From: Flavipsychrobacter sp.
GTDB taxonomy: Bacteria; Bacteroidota; Bacteroidia; Chitinophagales; Chitinophagaceae
Direction of reading: 5' to 3'
Assembly (NCBI GenBank): GCA_041392855.1
Contig: JAWKLD010000001.1
Coordinates: 730,001 to 794,000, forward strand
DNA: 64,000 bases
Shown: in pieces, positions 17,701 to 26,037 of the stretch
Position numbering within the stretch: position 1 is the first letter of the stretch
Layout: each line of letters opens with the position of its first letter
The notes under the pieces: generated by a model
Told to the model about the DNA's origin: nothing
What the model saw: the letters and a program-made list of their open reading frames with translations, nothing else
The model's database searches: none
Made by a program: the position numbers and the translations under genes

Positions 17701-18785
17701 CTTTTGTAACTAATAATGCCCCTTCGAGCTATCCTGTAGGAACGACAAATGTACTTTGGACAGCAACTGATAGTAGTGGTAATAGTTCTAGTTGTACGCA
17801 AACTGTAACTGTTGTAGATAACCAGCCTCCGGTTGTATTGTGTAAGAATTATACATTGGTCTTAAGTAATGGAACAGGTAGTATTGTAGTTTCGGATATA
17901 GATAGTAGTAGCTCGGATAATTGTGGTATAGCATCAAAAGTGTTGTCAAAAACTTCCTTTATTACTGCTGATATAGGAACAAATAATGTTACTCTTACTG
18001 TAACTGATGTGAACGGTAATATCTCAACTTGTACAGGTGTTGTTACAGTCGTTGGAGGCAATACAGGTCAGTTATCTTGTAATATTACATCTACACCTTC
18101 AAATAATATATACACAGGTGGTAATCCAAACAATATCTATTTAGGGTACGGTCCACAAACTGTTACGCTAACTGGCGTAGCAACAGGTGGTAGTGGTTAT
18201 AGTTACTTATGGTCGGGTAGTGGCTTAAGTTGTACTACTTGTCAGTCGCCGACGGTTGTACCAACGGTTGCGGGTACTTATGTTTTTACACTTACTGTTA
18301 CCGATAATACAAACGCTTCAACAACTTGTTCTATTAGTCTGTGCGTTAAGGATATAAGAGTGCCTGGAAAGAAAAATAATAAAGTATATCTATGTCATAA
18401 TGGTAATACCTTAAGTATTAGTAAAAACGCTGTAAGTGCACATTTGGCCAACCATTCTGGAGACGTATTGGGTAACTGTAATGATAATTGCAACTCATCT
18501 CCTAAGCAAGGTCGTGAAGTAACTCCTGAGTTGTTAAGCGGTAACCAATATCTTAAAATATATCCTAATCCTAACAATGGTACTTTCAATGTTCAGCTTT
18601 CTACAGATGTTGAAGCTGCTAAAATTATAGTACACGACTTGGTTGGTAAGATAGTATTGACAAAGAGTATCAGTAATAGCTCCAATAGTATACTGAATCT
18701 TAGTGATATAGCGGATGGAATGTATCTAGTGGAAGTGAGGATAGGTAACGATATATATCGTGAGCGTGTTGTAATAAAAAGGTAG
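14745..18785 (+). CDS. Giant T9SS-secreted repeat protein: five tandem domains, Ig-like, HYR, PKD-like
   Basis: 1346 aa from the ATG at 14745 (an in-frame TTG at 14721 is less likely). Signal peptide ends at SVNAQ. Five repeats of about 131 residues start near residues 34, 165, 295, 427 and 558. Each has an N-x-C-x-x-x-I opening, the core CGFYQGGDVWFKF or close, PASGN, YAVYSGSCG and a closing EGGxFxICVWEP. An Ig-like stretch follows (about 680-780), then three HYR domains beginning near 868, 947 and 1025 (DTTKPIITCPANI type), a PKD-like domain (1129-1199) and a T9SS type A sorting tail (IYPNPNNGTFNVQL). It is predicted to be a surface-attached or released adhesin or glycan-binding protein. 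Confidence 0.85.
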   Translation: MNLHELILKIYKSFFVVVLFFLATMSVNAQAPSNDDCSGAILLNVDTVCHYDTFNNYNATASVGVPSPGCGFYQGGDVWFKATVPSSGNIRVEVRGITSINAQFAIYTDSCAALTWYSCNQLNPDRTISDPALAGKDIYIRVYKYNSATGGIFRICVWEPPVPINNNCADAIMLNVDTSCNKVSYTSKYSTGQPTSVAPNPSCGFYQGGDVWFKFIMPASGNIRFELTGDAPQYAIYKGSCGSFSQVLCAQLNYEKTYIDTSLAGDTLYLRVYRYNSEEGGDFDVCVWEPTIPVNNNCTDPIMLNVDTVCNSGLYSNAYATGESTTIAPNPTCGFYQGGDVWFKFVAPASGIFRVEAKGFGMNPQYAVFSGSCGAFSQIMCAQLDAGKTVINPSVGGDTLTLRVWNYNTEEGGNFEICVWEPEIPVNDDCADAIMLDIDTVCNMVSFTNAYASAEPTSIAANPSCGFYKGGDIWFKFVMPASGNLRVEKQNAGANAQYAVYSGNCGSFSQLFCAQLDAGKTYIDSTVVGDTLYLRVWNYNVDEGGGFQICVWDPPIPVNNNCANAIPLTVGSACVPNNYTNRYATNETTAIAPNPSCGFYKGGDVWFTLQMPASGKLTINRQNISGVNAQFALYSGSCGSFTQLACAQLNNTMNYNDTSIIGQTLYLRVWNYNVDEGGEFSLCAYDPSPIITMQPTDTSICLGESAGFTIVATNATSYQWQENDGNGWVDITNGGVYGGATTAMLSLSAPTVSMSSYEYRCIATGTVSPAAISIPASLTVGTAPQFTLVPTAIIGYATISCNTTINYAVNVIGVPAPSMIYNLSGATTGAGNGNGSGNSFNVGNTTVTLSLWNQCDSVDTTFVITVLDTLKPVVTCGQNITISTDNGLCTASGVILSQPTASDACGIDTVFNNAPSTYSVGTTQVLWTVADNNGNISTCKQNVTVIDTTKPIITCPANITVNADNGACFATSVNLGTPTVSDNCATFVTNNAPSSYPVGTTNVLWTATDSSGNSSSCTQTVTVVDNQPPVVLCKNYTLVLSNGTGSIVVSDIDSSSSDNCGIASKVLSKTSFITADIGTNNVTLTVTDVNGNISTCTGVVTVVGGNTGQLSCNITSTPSNNIYTGGNPNNIYLGYGPQTVTLTGVATGGSGYSYLWSGSGLSCTTCQSPTVVPTVAGTYVFTLTVTDNTNASTTCSISLCVKDIRVPGKKNNKVYLCHNGNTLSISKNAVSAHLANHSGDVLGNCNDNCNSSPKQGREVTPELLSGNQYLKIYPNPNNGTFNVQLSTDVEAAKIIVHDLVGKIVLTKSISNSSNSILNLSDIADGMYLVEVRIGNDIYRERVVIKR
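14841..16800 (+). repeat. Five tandem about 393-bp intragenic repeats
   Basis: Coding repeats with starts near 14844, 15238, 15627, 16024 and 16418. Copies two to five are closest to each other, while the first is more divergent (VPSSGNIRVEVRG). This suggests expansion by recombination and possible copy-number variation between strains. Confidence 0.8.
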
Positions 18786-18812
18786 TGACAAATTGGGTCA
18801 ATTATAAGCAAT

Positions 18813-18839
18813 AAGCCACTAGGAAAACACTAGTGGCTT
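18813..18839. terminator. Bidirectional terminator between convergent genes
   Basis: AAGCCACTAG (18813-18822) pairs perfectly with CTAGTGGCTT (18830-18839), 7-nt loop. It lies between the stop codons of the giant secreted protein (+) and the actinoporin-like gene (-). Confidence 0.75.
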
Positions 18840-18857
18840 GTTGCAATAGCTCTTAGG

Positions 18858-19289
18858 TTATCTAGGAGATATAGATACTGTAGCATCATTTACACTACTG
18901 CCTGTGCATTTACAGTTTGCATAGTAGTTGTTTCCATTTGCAGAAAATTCTACAACAAATGGTTTGTAGTCGTGGTTATCCATGTCATCCCATACTTTTT
19001 TGGCACTTCCTGTACCTGCACCCAGCTTATTGCTGCCGGCAGACGGGTTAGAAAATGCTATTGTTAGCTCTGTACCACCATTTACTTTGTATATGCAGTA
19101 TCCAGAACAGCCTGCCAATGCACCATCTTTTTCATAACAAAGAATGGTTTCATGGTCTCCATTCTTGATAACCTTAGGCCATGAATAACCATCTGCTACT
19201 CTGCCTGAATCAAACCATTCTCCTGCAAAGTTCAGGTCAACACCACTTTTGTTGGTAATTGTCAGTTTTACATTGTGTGATTTTGCCAT
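18858..19289 (-). CDS. Small actinoporin/fungal-lectin-like protein, 143 aa, no signal peptide
   Basis: Starts MAKSHNVKLTITNKSGVDL. The order of motifs (xVxLTITNKSG, then EWFDSG, a Pro-Lys-Val-Ile-x-x-Gly turn, GCSGYCIYKVNGG, ELTIAFSNPSAGSN) follows sea-anemone actinoporins (xVxIxNxSG, YFxSG, xPxxVxxG, GAVGVLxYxxSDGNTL, VxFSVPY) and the related fungal fruit-body lectins. Length is also close to those lectins. Five cysteines include a C-terminal NCKC. With no export signal it is probably cytoplasmic, or released on lysis. Relationship inferred by eye; a pore-forming or glycan-binding role is possible. An aegerolysin is less likely. Its leader carries a motif shared with the gene at 56818. Confidence 0.5.
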   Translation of the reverse strand: MAKSHNVKLTITNKSGVDLNFAGEWFDSGRVADGYSWPKVIKNGDHETILCYEKDGALAGCSGYCIYKVNGGTELTIAFSNPSAGSNKLGAGTGSAKKVWDDMDNHDYKPFVVEFSANGNNYYANCKCTGSSVNDATVSISPR

Positions 19290-19314
19290 AATAATAAAAT
19301 TTTAAGGTGCTTCT

Positions 19315-19345
19315 TACTCTATTATAGGCTTTTCAGAATCCGCCT
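19315..19345 (-). promoter_or_regulatory. Conserved leader motif, copy 1
   Basis: On the minus strand: AGGCGGATTCTGAAAAGCCT then ATAATAGAGTA, ending 25 nt before the start of the actinoporin-like gene. It can form a short AGGC/GCCT hairpin. A closely matching motif precedes the gene at 56818 (copy 2 at 58910-58941). The remaining 19346-19540 shows nothing definite. Confidence 0.55.
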
Positions 19346-19540
19346 ACCATTTGTGTTGTAAATGATAGTACAAAGGAAGTTTTATAGATGTAGCGATAAC
19401 AGAGCAGAACTGCTCGTTCTTAGAAATAGGTATAAATACCTGTTTTGAGTTTAGTGGGTTAAGAACAACTTGTTTGTCGGTATCTTTTTATATATTAGTG
19501 AGAATAGTTATTTATTTCATCATTCATAAAACACCCGATT

Positions 19541-20005
19541 ATGTCATCAGAAAAGAAAGATTCTATTAAAAATGAAGCGCAAGCAGGAGCTATTCCCGCA
19601 TATCCAATAGTAGATGCAGATATTGCTATTACGAGTACTGCAAACTGGAGAATTTACAATAAAACATTAGGAGCAGACGATAATTTTATACGTGCATTTT
19701 ACATGCCTAAAGAAGATATTGAGGCCATGTATATGATGATGCAAAACGATAACAATATTACGGGCTGTAGGCTTTATCTTGGCGTTGGTATTACTAACCT
19801 TCAACCTCCGGGTTCTCCAAATTTTATAAATCCTGCAGACCATATGAATTTATTTATGGTAGCTGTAGAAAATGCAGATGGCACAAATTCGGGTACTGAC
19901 ATTGTTTACTCGAGTGATACTGGTAATTCTATGGTTTATGATTTTTCTAGACCTTGTCCAAGTACTTGTGATATGGTTAGTGTATTATATGATAATGAGT
20001 CATAG
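19541..20005 (+). CDS. Hypothetical soluble protein, 154 aa
   Basis: Starts MSSEKKDSIKNEAQAGAIPA; no signal peptide or membrane segment. Contains a beta-rich body with CRLYLGVGITNL and a C-terminal SRPCPSTCDMVSVLYD segment with two close Cys. I do not recognise it. It lies 23 bp before a membrane-protein gene that overlaps a sensor kinase, so it may be co-transcribed with that signalling operon. Confidence 0.55.
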   Translation: MSSEKKDSIKNEAQAGAIPAYPIVDADIAITSTANWRIYNKTLGADDNFIRAFYMPKEDIEAMYMMMQNDNNITGCRLYLGVGITNLQPPGSPNFINPADHMNLFMVAVENADGTNSGTDIVYSSDTGNSMVYDFSRPCPSTCDMVSVLYDNES

Positions 20006-20028
20006 TTTTTGTAAAAAGACAAGTTACT

Positions 20029-20664
20029 TTGGTTAGTAAATTTTTAATTAATGTAGCTCCTTTATCTCTTATATTTCCTTTGATTGTGTGTATAGTAAAA
20101 GGGAAGTCAATCCCTTTTCTTTTACGACCAGTAATAGTTTTTATTATTGTTGCTTCAGTGAGTGAGATTGTATTAACATATTACTGGTTGAATAAGAAAA
20201 ACAACCTTTTCCTATTACACATATATACAATATTAGAGTTTTTAATGATTTCTGCTTTCTATTATGCTTTATATAGGAGATACAATCATAATTGGATTAT
20301 AACATTATTAGTCATTTGTTTTCTCTTTTTTGCAGGAATAGATATGTTTTACGTGCACGGAATAAACGAGTTTAATATTTATGCTCGTTCTATAGAGTGT
20401 CTTATAATAATCAGTTACTCTGTATTCTATTTTTACAGACAGTTAGTTGAAGGTAAGCCTATGGCAATCATAAAAACGCCTATAGATTTGATAAACATGG
20501 CACTGTTAGCATACTTTTCGATTTCATTATTTCTATTCTTGTTCAGTAACTATATTATGGCTGAAACTATTAAAACATATATAGCTTGGAGTGTACATGC
20601 TATAGCTCTTTGGCTATTATATACTACAATTGGTATTGCTCTATGGAAAGCTGGCAAGAAGTAG
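20029..20664 (+). CDS. Hypothetical polytopic membrane protein, 211 aa (TTG start)
   Basis: About six or seven hydrophobic helices with short loops, and no catalytic motif. The only plausible start is TTG at 20029 (MVSKFLINVAPLSLIF); the first in-frame internal Met is about 70 residues in, after two membrane helices. The last 22 bp overlap the histidine kinase gene, so this protein may be its membrane sensor partner. Similar helical proteins occur beside NarL-type kinases in Chitinophagaceae. Confidence 0.6.
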   Translation: MVSKFLINVAPLSLIFPLIVCIVKGKSIPFLLRPVIVFIIVASVSEIVLTYYWLNKKNNLFLLHIYTILEFLMISAFYYALYRRYNHNWIITLLVICFLFFAGIDMFYVHGINEFNIYARSIECLIIISYSVFYFYRQLVEGKPMAIIKTPIDLINMALLAYFSISLFLFLFSNYIMAETIKTYIAWSVHAIALWLLYTTIGIALWKAGKK

Positions 20665-21419
20665 ATAAATATTTTGTGCTTTATGCGGGCACTGCCGGTA
20701 TGTTGCTGCTATGTGGAGGGATGTTGTTGTTTTTCAGGGCTTATCACAAAAGGTTAATAAAAGAGCAAAAAGAGAAAAATGCACTGGAGCTACAATACAA
20801 AGACAACTTGCTATACAGTAATATTCAAGCCACAGAAGAAGAGCGTGCACGTATAGCACGCGACTTGCACGATGAGGTGGGTGCCGCTCTTTCCTTGCTA
20901 AGGATGCAAGTTGAAGGTTTGCCAACAGAAGCTTTTGATCATACGCGGGCTACTATAGATAATACTATAGATATGGTGCGGCGTATATCTCATGATTTGT
21001 TACCGCCTACACTAGCCGCCTTTGGCTTATCGACAGCATTATTACAACTCTGCAACCGTATTGCAAATAGCTCCAACATTACAATGCAGCTCGATGCCTT
21101 ACCCAAAGAGTATCGCTTTGACAAAACAATTGAACTGACTGTTTATAGAGCATTGCATGAGTTGGTAAACAATACCCTAAAGCATGCTGCAGCGGAAACC
21201 ATTGATATTGCTATGCAATATGAGGATGAGCAGTTAATGATTCAATATTACGACGATGGTAAAGGATATGACTATGAGCAATTGTTGAAAGGAGGGGGGC
21301 TTGGCCTGAAAAATATAGAAGCAAGAGTAAAGCAGTGTAAAGGAGAAGTGAGTTATACTACCAAAGGCAGTACAGTAGTAGTACATATAATCATACCCTC
21401 TAAAAAAATATCAATATGA
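20643..21419 (+). CDS. NarL/DesK-type sensor histidine kinase, 258 aa
   Basis: The start is set at ATG 20643 (MESWQEVDKYFVLYA), inside the upstream gene; earlier codons read a shadow of that gene. One membrane helix (LYAGTAGMLLLCGGMLLFF), a coiled linker, then the HisKA_3 helix ERARIARDLHDEVGAALS with the phospho-His in LHDEVG. The ATPase domain has LVNNTLKHAA (N-box), YYDDGKGYD (G1) and GGGLGLKNIEARV (G2). The stop overlaps the response regulator start by 4 bp (ATGA), which makes a cognate pair almost certain. Confidence 0.92.
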   Translation: MESWQEVDKYFVLYAGTAGMLLLCGGMLLFFRAYHKRLIKEQKEKNALELQYKDNLLYSNIQATEEERARIARDLHDEVGAALSLLRMQVEGLPTEAFDHTRATIDNTIDMVRRISHDLLPPTLAAFGLSTALLQLCNRIANSSNITMQLDALPKEYRFDKTIELTVYRALHELVNNTLKHAAAETIDIAMQYEDEQLMIQYYDDGKGYDYEQLLKGGGLGLKNIEARVKQCKGEVSYTTKGSTVVVHIIIPSKKISI

Positions 21420-22072
21420 TAAATGTAGTTATTGCAGACGACCAGACTTTGTTCAGGCAGGGTATTAGCAAACTCATCAATGATATATCGCATATTGAAG
21501 TGCTACAAGAGGTAGAAGACGGGCAAGAATTAGTGCAATTTTTAGAAAAAACTACTCAACTGCCTGATGTGATATTAATGGATTTGAACATGCCAAGACT
21601 TAATGGCATCGACGCAACTGCACAGATACACCAGCAATATCCTGATATTAAGATCATCGTTCTATCTGTGTATGATGAAGAACAATTTATAGTTCGAATG
21701 ATAGAGCAGGGGGCTGATGGCTACTTGCTGAAAAATGCCGGAATAGATGAGGTAGAAAAAGCTATCAATGATGTAATGGCTAATGGATTCCATTTTAATG
21801 ATATGATGATAGAGGCGATGCGTAAGGGTGCTCTGGTAAAAGATAAAAAGCTGTCTTTTGATAGGGTAGTACACCTAAGCAAGCGTGAGGAAGAGGTGTT
21901 GAAACTTATATGCCAGGAAATGACCACTACCGAAATAGCGGAGACCTTATATATAAGCACCCGAACAGTAGATGGGCACCGACAAAACTTGCTAGACAAA
22001 ACAGGAGCCCGAAACACTGCCGGGCTCGTGTTGTATGCCATTAAGCATAAAGTATTGGATCTAGGTTTTTAG
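21416..22072 (+). CDS. NarL/LuxR-family response regulator, 218 aa
   Basis: Receiver domain with acidic pocket ADDQ, predicted phospho-Asp 56 in ILMDLNMPRLNG, conserved Ser in VLSVYD and Lys in YLLKNAG. The C-terminal LuxR helix-turn-helix reads LSKREEEVLKLICQEMTT followed by TEIAETLYISTRTVDGHRQN. It is coupled by an ATGA overlap to the kinase upstream. Target genes are not evident from the sequence. Confidence 0.93.
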   Translation: MINVVIADDQTLFRQGISKLINDISHIEVLQEVEDGQELVQFLEKTTQLPDVILMDLNMPRLNGIDATAQIHQQYPDIKIIVLSVYDEEQFIVRMIEQGADGYLLKNAGIDEVEKAINDVMANGFHFNDMMIEAMRKGALVKDKKLSFDRVVHLSKREEEVLKLICQEMTTTEIAETLYISTRTVDGHRQNLLDKTGARNTAGLVLYAIKHKVLDLGF

Positions 22073-22134
22073 CATATAGTATGCGTAATAGCTAAAATTG
22101 GTTAACTTCAACAGATATTAAAAGAATAGAATAG

Positions 22135-23337
22135 TTGACATTTGACGATTTTGAATTTGACCTGGATGTACAAGACGGGTTAGATAGCATGGGCTACAAG
22201 ACGCCCACTCCCATACAGGAAAAAGCCATTCCAGTTATTTTAGATAAAAAAGACCTGATCGCCTGTGCTCAAACAGGTACTGGAAAAACAGCGGCTTATT
22301 TACTGCCTGTTTTACATAATATTATTACATCGCCCGTTTGTCAGTTAAACACACTGATATTGGCTCCTACCAGAGAGTTGGTGCAACAGATAGACCAACA
22401 GATAGATGGCTTGGCATATTATATGGATATCAGCTCAATACCTGTATATGGTGGAGGTAGTGGAGAGGTATGGTCGCAACAAAAGAAAGCATTAGACAAA
22501 GGTGTTGATATTGTAATAGCTACTCCTGGTAGGCTGATAGCCCACCTTACATCGGGTGCTGTAAAGCTAGATGATTTACAGCATTTGATACTTGATGAAG
22601 CGGATAGGATGTTAGATATGGGGTTTTATGATGATATTGTGAGGATTATCAGCTATTTGCCTAAAGAGAGGCAGACGCTTTTGTTTTCGGCAACTATGCC
22701 GCCAAAAATCAGAGCACTGGCTAATAAGATATTAAATAACCCAGTTGAAATAAGTATTGCTATATCAAAGCCCGCTGAAGGAATCAATCAGCAAGCTTAT
22801 ATGGTGTATGATGATGATAAGCTTAATTTAATTACCACTTTGCTGAAGCAAGGCAATTATAATAGCCTTATCATCTTTGCCTCAACCAAAGAGAATGTAA
22901 AAAAACTAGATAAAGCATTTGCTAAGGCAGGTATAAAAGCAGAAGCATTCCACTCAGACTTGGAACAAGCACAAAGGGAAGAGATATTATTGAAATTTAA
23001 AAGTAAGAAGCTGCCTATACTAATAGGTACAGATGTGTTGTCTCGAGGTATAGATGTAGAGGGTATTGACTTAGTAGTAAATTATGATGTGCCACCAGAT
23101 CCTGAAGACTATGTACATAGAATAGGTAGAACGGCTAGAGCAGCAACTAAGGGTACAGCTATTACTTTTATCAATGATAAAGATCAGGATAAGTTTGCTC
23201 GTATCGAGAAACTTATTGAAAGAGAGATACCTAAGTCCACAAATCCAGAGGGGATACCTGAAGGGCCTGCGTATAGTCCGAGAAAGAAAAAGAGCAGAAA
23301 AAGCTATTATAAGCGTAATAAATTTAAGCGCAAATAA
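22135..23337 (+). CDS. DEAD-box ATP-dependent RNA helicase (RhlE-like), TTG start
   Basis: 400 aa. Q-motif (GYKTPTPIQEKAIP), motif I AQTGTGKT, Ia PTRELV, II DEAD, III SAT, and VI HRIGRTAR are all present. A short basic tail (RKKKSRKSYYKRNKFKRK) would bind RNA. The start must be TTG at 22135: it is directly preceded by an in-frame TAG, and the next Met (residue 19) would remove the conserved MTFDDF opening. The role is RNA remodelling, as in ribosome assembly or mRNA decay. The final codons form one arm of its terminator. Confidence 0.95.
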   Translation: MTFDDFEFDLDVQDGLDSMGYKTPTPIQEKAIPVILDKKDLIACAQTGTGKTAAYLLPVLHNIITSPVCQLNTLILAPTRELVQQIDQQIDGLAYYMDISSIPVYGGGSGEVWSQQKKALDKGVDIVIATPGRLIAHLTSGAVKLDDLQHLILDEADRMLDMGFYDDIVRIISYLPKERQTLLFSATMPPKIRALANKILNNPVEISIAISKPAEGINQQAYMVYDDDKLNLITTLLKQGNYNSLIIFASTKENVKKLDKAFAKAGIKAEAFHSDLEQAQREEILLKFKSKKLPILIGTDVLSRGIDVEGIDLVVNYDVPPDPEDYVHRIGRTARAATKGTAITFINDKDQDKFARIEKLIEREIPKSTNPEGIPEGPAYSPRKKKSRKSYYKRNKFKRK

Positions 23338-23367
23338 TAGGTGTATTTGCGCTTAAAGGTATTTTTT
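23323..23367. terminator. Bidirectional terminator overlapping the helicase stop codon
   Basis: TTTAAGCGCAAATA (23323-23336) pairs perfectly over 14 bp with TATTTGCGCTTAAA (23344-23357), 7-nt loop, then a run of T. The left arm is the last codons and stop of the helicase. It also serves the convergent gene ending at 23366. Confidence 0.85.
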
Positions 23368-25315
23368 ATTTTGTGAGAATCTTCTTTAATTCTTTTATAG
23401 ATTCATCGTTAACCTTGGCCATATGCTTTAGTATATTCTCGTCGTAGTCTTTATCCTCTATTATTAAGGTTTCAGTTATGTCTTTGCGTTGGTCCTCTAT
23501 TTTTTGCATCAATGCTATTGTTTCCTCACTATCTTCTCTGTTTTTATTTATACGTTGAAAATTTTCTATTAAGAAGTTGTGAAGCTCTAATATTAGATTG
23601 ATGTTTTGATTGCGGCTATTAATAGATGTTTGGTAGTTGTTAACTGTTTCAGCATATACTTGCTCCAATTCCATCCATTTATCATTAAGCGCTTTATAAT
23701 CTTCCATGTCTTTTAAGATGTCTCCATAAAGCTTATGTTGTTTTACAATAGCCTTGTCAATTCTTTTGAAAGAGGCTAGGGTAGAATCATAGGCTGTAAG
23801 AAGAGCTTCTCTGTGTATGGTAATATCAGTCCATGCAGCTTTACTTTTGTTAATATACTCTTGGTATTGATTTTCATCGTCCAAGCTTAGACCTACCATA
23901 CTATATATTTCTAGTTGTAGAAGAGAGTCTACAAGTGCAGATTTAGATGAGTATAGTTCATAGTTAGGGTCTACTTGAGCAAAGTGTTTTTCCAAAGTTT
24001 TTAGCTCTTCATTAATAAGGTTGTTCTGTTCTTGAATTTCCTTACTCTTTGCATTAATGTTTACCACTTTGGCCACTAGAGTTGTGGATTTTACGTCTTT
24101 CTGCTCTTTAGCTGTCTTTATTTTTTTGATCTTCTCTTCATCAATTCCTTTTTGTTGCTGTAGATTTTCAGACTTTGTATTTGCAAGTTCTTTTCTGTTA
24201 TTGTCAGATTTTGTAATTTCTCTATTTAAGGCAGATGTTTCTGTCTTTATATTTTTCTTTACCTCTCTTATCCTTCCATTAATTGCAATATGTCTAGCAG
24301 TGTTTTTCTTTTTAAGCCCCGAGTAGTAAGCTGGAAACTTTTTCTTTTGTGAGTCGATGTAGCCGTCAGCATTCTTGCGTAATTCGATAGCTTTGAGAAT
24401 TGCTTTTTTATAGTCGCCGTCTATAGGAGCGTTTATATAGTCTTTTAGATATTTATAGCTTTCTATTTGTTCTGCTCGTGCTAGGTCAAGCCAGTAGTTG
24501 GGGTTGAATTGATGAGTTCGGTTAACACGGTCTGTTACCTGTTCCTCCTCGTTAAAGTGACCAATTTTTGTTAATTGCGGTGTGTTGTTAATTCTTTGAG
24601 CTCCTTTATTAAATGCTTCATTTATACTGTCATTTCCACTAAATATATTTAGTGACATAGGCGGTGATAATAATTGCCAAATAGGGTCTGCAGCTAAAAA
24701 GTCTTTTCTTACCTTTTGTGGAGCAATCATGAAATACTCTGGTTGATACTTAGACACGAATACACCTTCTTTAACATAGAGTACATCGTTTTTAGAAATT
24801 CTATTCAGTTGTTTTCTAAGCCATTTTGGTTCATGAGAAATAATACCTGAACCGCTTACAGGATCTATAAATTGCCATGTACCGTTTATGAGAACAGCAC
24901 ACATGGCTGTTTTGGCTATGTGGAACTCGCCGCCAAGATTGTGATAGAACTTTTTATGGTAGCCATGTATAGGCACAGCATTTAGATTTGCCTCTCTACA
25001 CATGCTAATAAATAAGTTTGCATAACCATTACCTACTGTATTGGTGTTGTGTAACACCTCTTTTATGCTAGGATTTTGTTTTTCAGGTTTCTGGGCATCT
25101 TTTAGATTAAAACTAAGATTGTGTGTGATCCAGTTATAAATAAGGTTGGCTTTTAGTTGATCATCTACTATGCCTTCGCACAAATATTTTGTGAGCTTAA
25201 CATGGTCTTTACTTACACTATTTGGTGCGGTAAAACCATTTGTCGTGTCAATTTGAGCTTTTAGCTGAAAACTGAAAACAATACCTATGCAGAGGATTAA
25301 AAGGTGCTTGTACAT
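23366..25315 (-). CDS. Exported transglutaminase-like protein lacking catalytic residues, with long coiled coil
   Basis: 649 aa with signal peptide MYKHLLILCIGIVFSFQLKA. Residues about 35-155 follow the bacterial transglutaminase-like fold (KANLIYNWITHNLSF, VGNGYANLFISMCREANLNA, INGTWQFIDPVSGSG). The catalytic Cys of the usual VCxGYA is Gly here, and the His of the HAWN block is missing (AMCAVLI), leaving only the Asp. From about residue 330 to the end it is a long charged coiled coil. It is therefore probably a periplasmic binding or scaffold protein rather than an enzyme. No operon partner is evident; the next gene on the strand is 105 bp upstream. Confidence 0.75.
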   Translation of the reverse strand: MYKHLLILCIGIVFSFQLKAQIDTTNGFTAPNSVSKDHVKLTKYLCEGIVDDQLKANLIYNWITHNLSFNLKDAQKPEKQNPSIKEVLHNTNTVGNGYANLFISMCREANLNAVPIHGYHKKFYHNLGGEFHIAKTAMCAVLINGTWQFIDPVSGSGIISHEPKWLRKQLNRISKNDVLYVKEGVFVSKYQPEYFMIAPQKVRKDFLAADPIWQLLSPPMSLNIFSGNDSINEAFNKGAQRINNTPQLTKIGHFNEEEQVTDRVNRTHQFNPNYWLDLARAEQIESYKYLKDYINAPIDGDYKKAILKAIELRKNADGYIDSQKKKFPAYYSGLKKKNTARHIAINGRIREVKKNIKTETSALNREITKSDNNRKELANTKSENLQQQKGIDEEKIKKIKTAKEQKDVKSTTLVAKVVNINAKSKEIQEQNNLINEELKTLEKHFAQVDPNYELYSSKSALVDSLLQLEIYSMVGLSLDDENQYQEYINKSKAAWTDITIHREALLTAYDSTLASFKRIDKAIVKQHKLYGDILKDMEDYKALNDKWMELEQVYAETVNNYQTSINSRNQNINLILELHNFLIENFQRINKNREDSEETIALMQKIEDQRKDITETLIIEDKDYDENILKHMAKVNDESIKELKKILTK

Positions 25316-25419
25316 AATAATAAGTGTATCGCACTAATTTATCATAATACAGCCTAATATTATAGTAGTTTTATTATTTCTTATTTCAGTTTAAGCTTTA
25401 TAGTGCTATCTATTAGGTG

Positions 25420-26034
25420 TTATCTGTTTAATAATTTAAAGGCTATATCTCTCCCCATCTTTTGATTTATGGCAAGATTGATCCAGAAAAAAGCAAATTG
25501 TTCCATCAAATCAAAAAAAATATTTCCTCCAATGTCATAGCATTGGCCAAAATTTGCATCCTTTGCTAGCTGGGTTGCAATTTTTTTACCGTATTCACTA
25601 TCTCCTGCTACAAATGCATCTATCATCGTTGTCTTGTATTTTGTATCAATCATATTGTTATAACCTGTTGTATTAAAACACTTGACCACATTTTGGCAAT
25701 TTGTATTTAACAAAATCGCATCTGTTGTATTATTGAATCCTTTCAACTGTTTATTGATGTTATTCATAGCATCAATAATTACTTTTTCTTTTGTGTTACC
25801 AAGATTACGAGCAATATCGATAACTTTTGAAGCAGGGACAGATAGCAAAATCACTTCCGACAGTGCTACAGCTTCTTGGACATTGTGAGCAGTTATATTT
25901 TTATTCTTCAATAATTCAATTCCTTTAAACTGATTAATATCTCTAACCCCTAAATGAATTGTATGTCCTGCATCATGCCATTTTTGAGCCAATGCACTAC
26001 CTACATTGCCTGTCCCTATAATTGCTATTTTCAT
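25420..26034 (-). CDS. NADP oxidoreductase, coenzyme F420-dependent-like family
   Basis: 204 aa. Rossmann fold starting MKIAIIGTGNVGSALAQKW (GxGxxG) and HLGVRD, which is typical of NADP-binding members of the F420-dependent NADP reductase family (PF03807). LLSVPASKVIDIARNL and VIDAMNNINKQ continue the family pattern. Bacteroidota do not usually make F420, so another hydride donor is likely. The gene starts 3 bp after the stop of the preceding gene and is the last of a three-gene operon (DJ-1-like, exported protein, reductase) divergent from an HxlR regulator, which points to a role in electrophile or carbonyl stress. Confidence 0.8.
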   Translation of the reverse strand: MKIAIIGTGNVGSALAQKWHDAGHTIHLGVRDINQFKGIELLKNKNITAHNVQEAVALSEVILLSVPASKVIDIARNLGNTKEKVIIDAMNNINKQLKGFNNTTDAILLNTNCQNVVKCFNTTGYNNMIDTKYKTTMIDAFVAGDSEYGKKIATQLAKDANFGQCYDIGGNIFFDLMEQFAFFWINLAINQKMGRDIAFKLLNR

Positions 26035-26037
26035 ACG

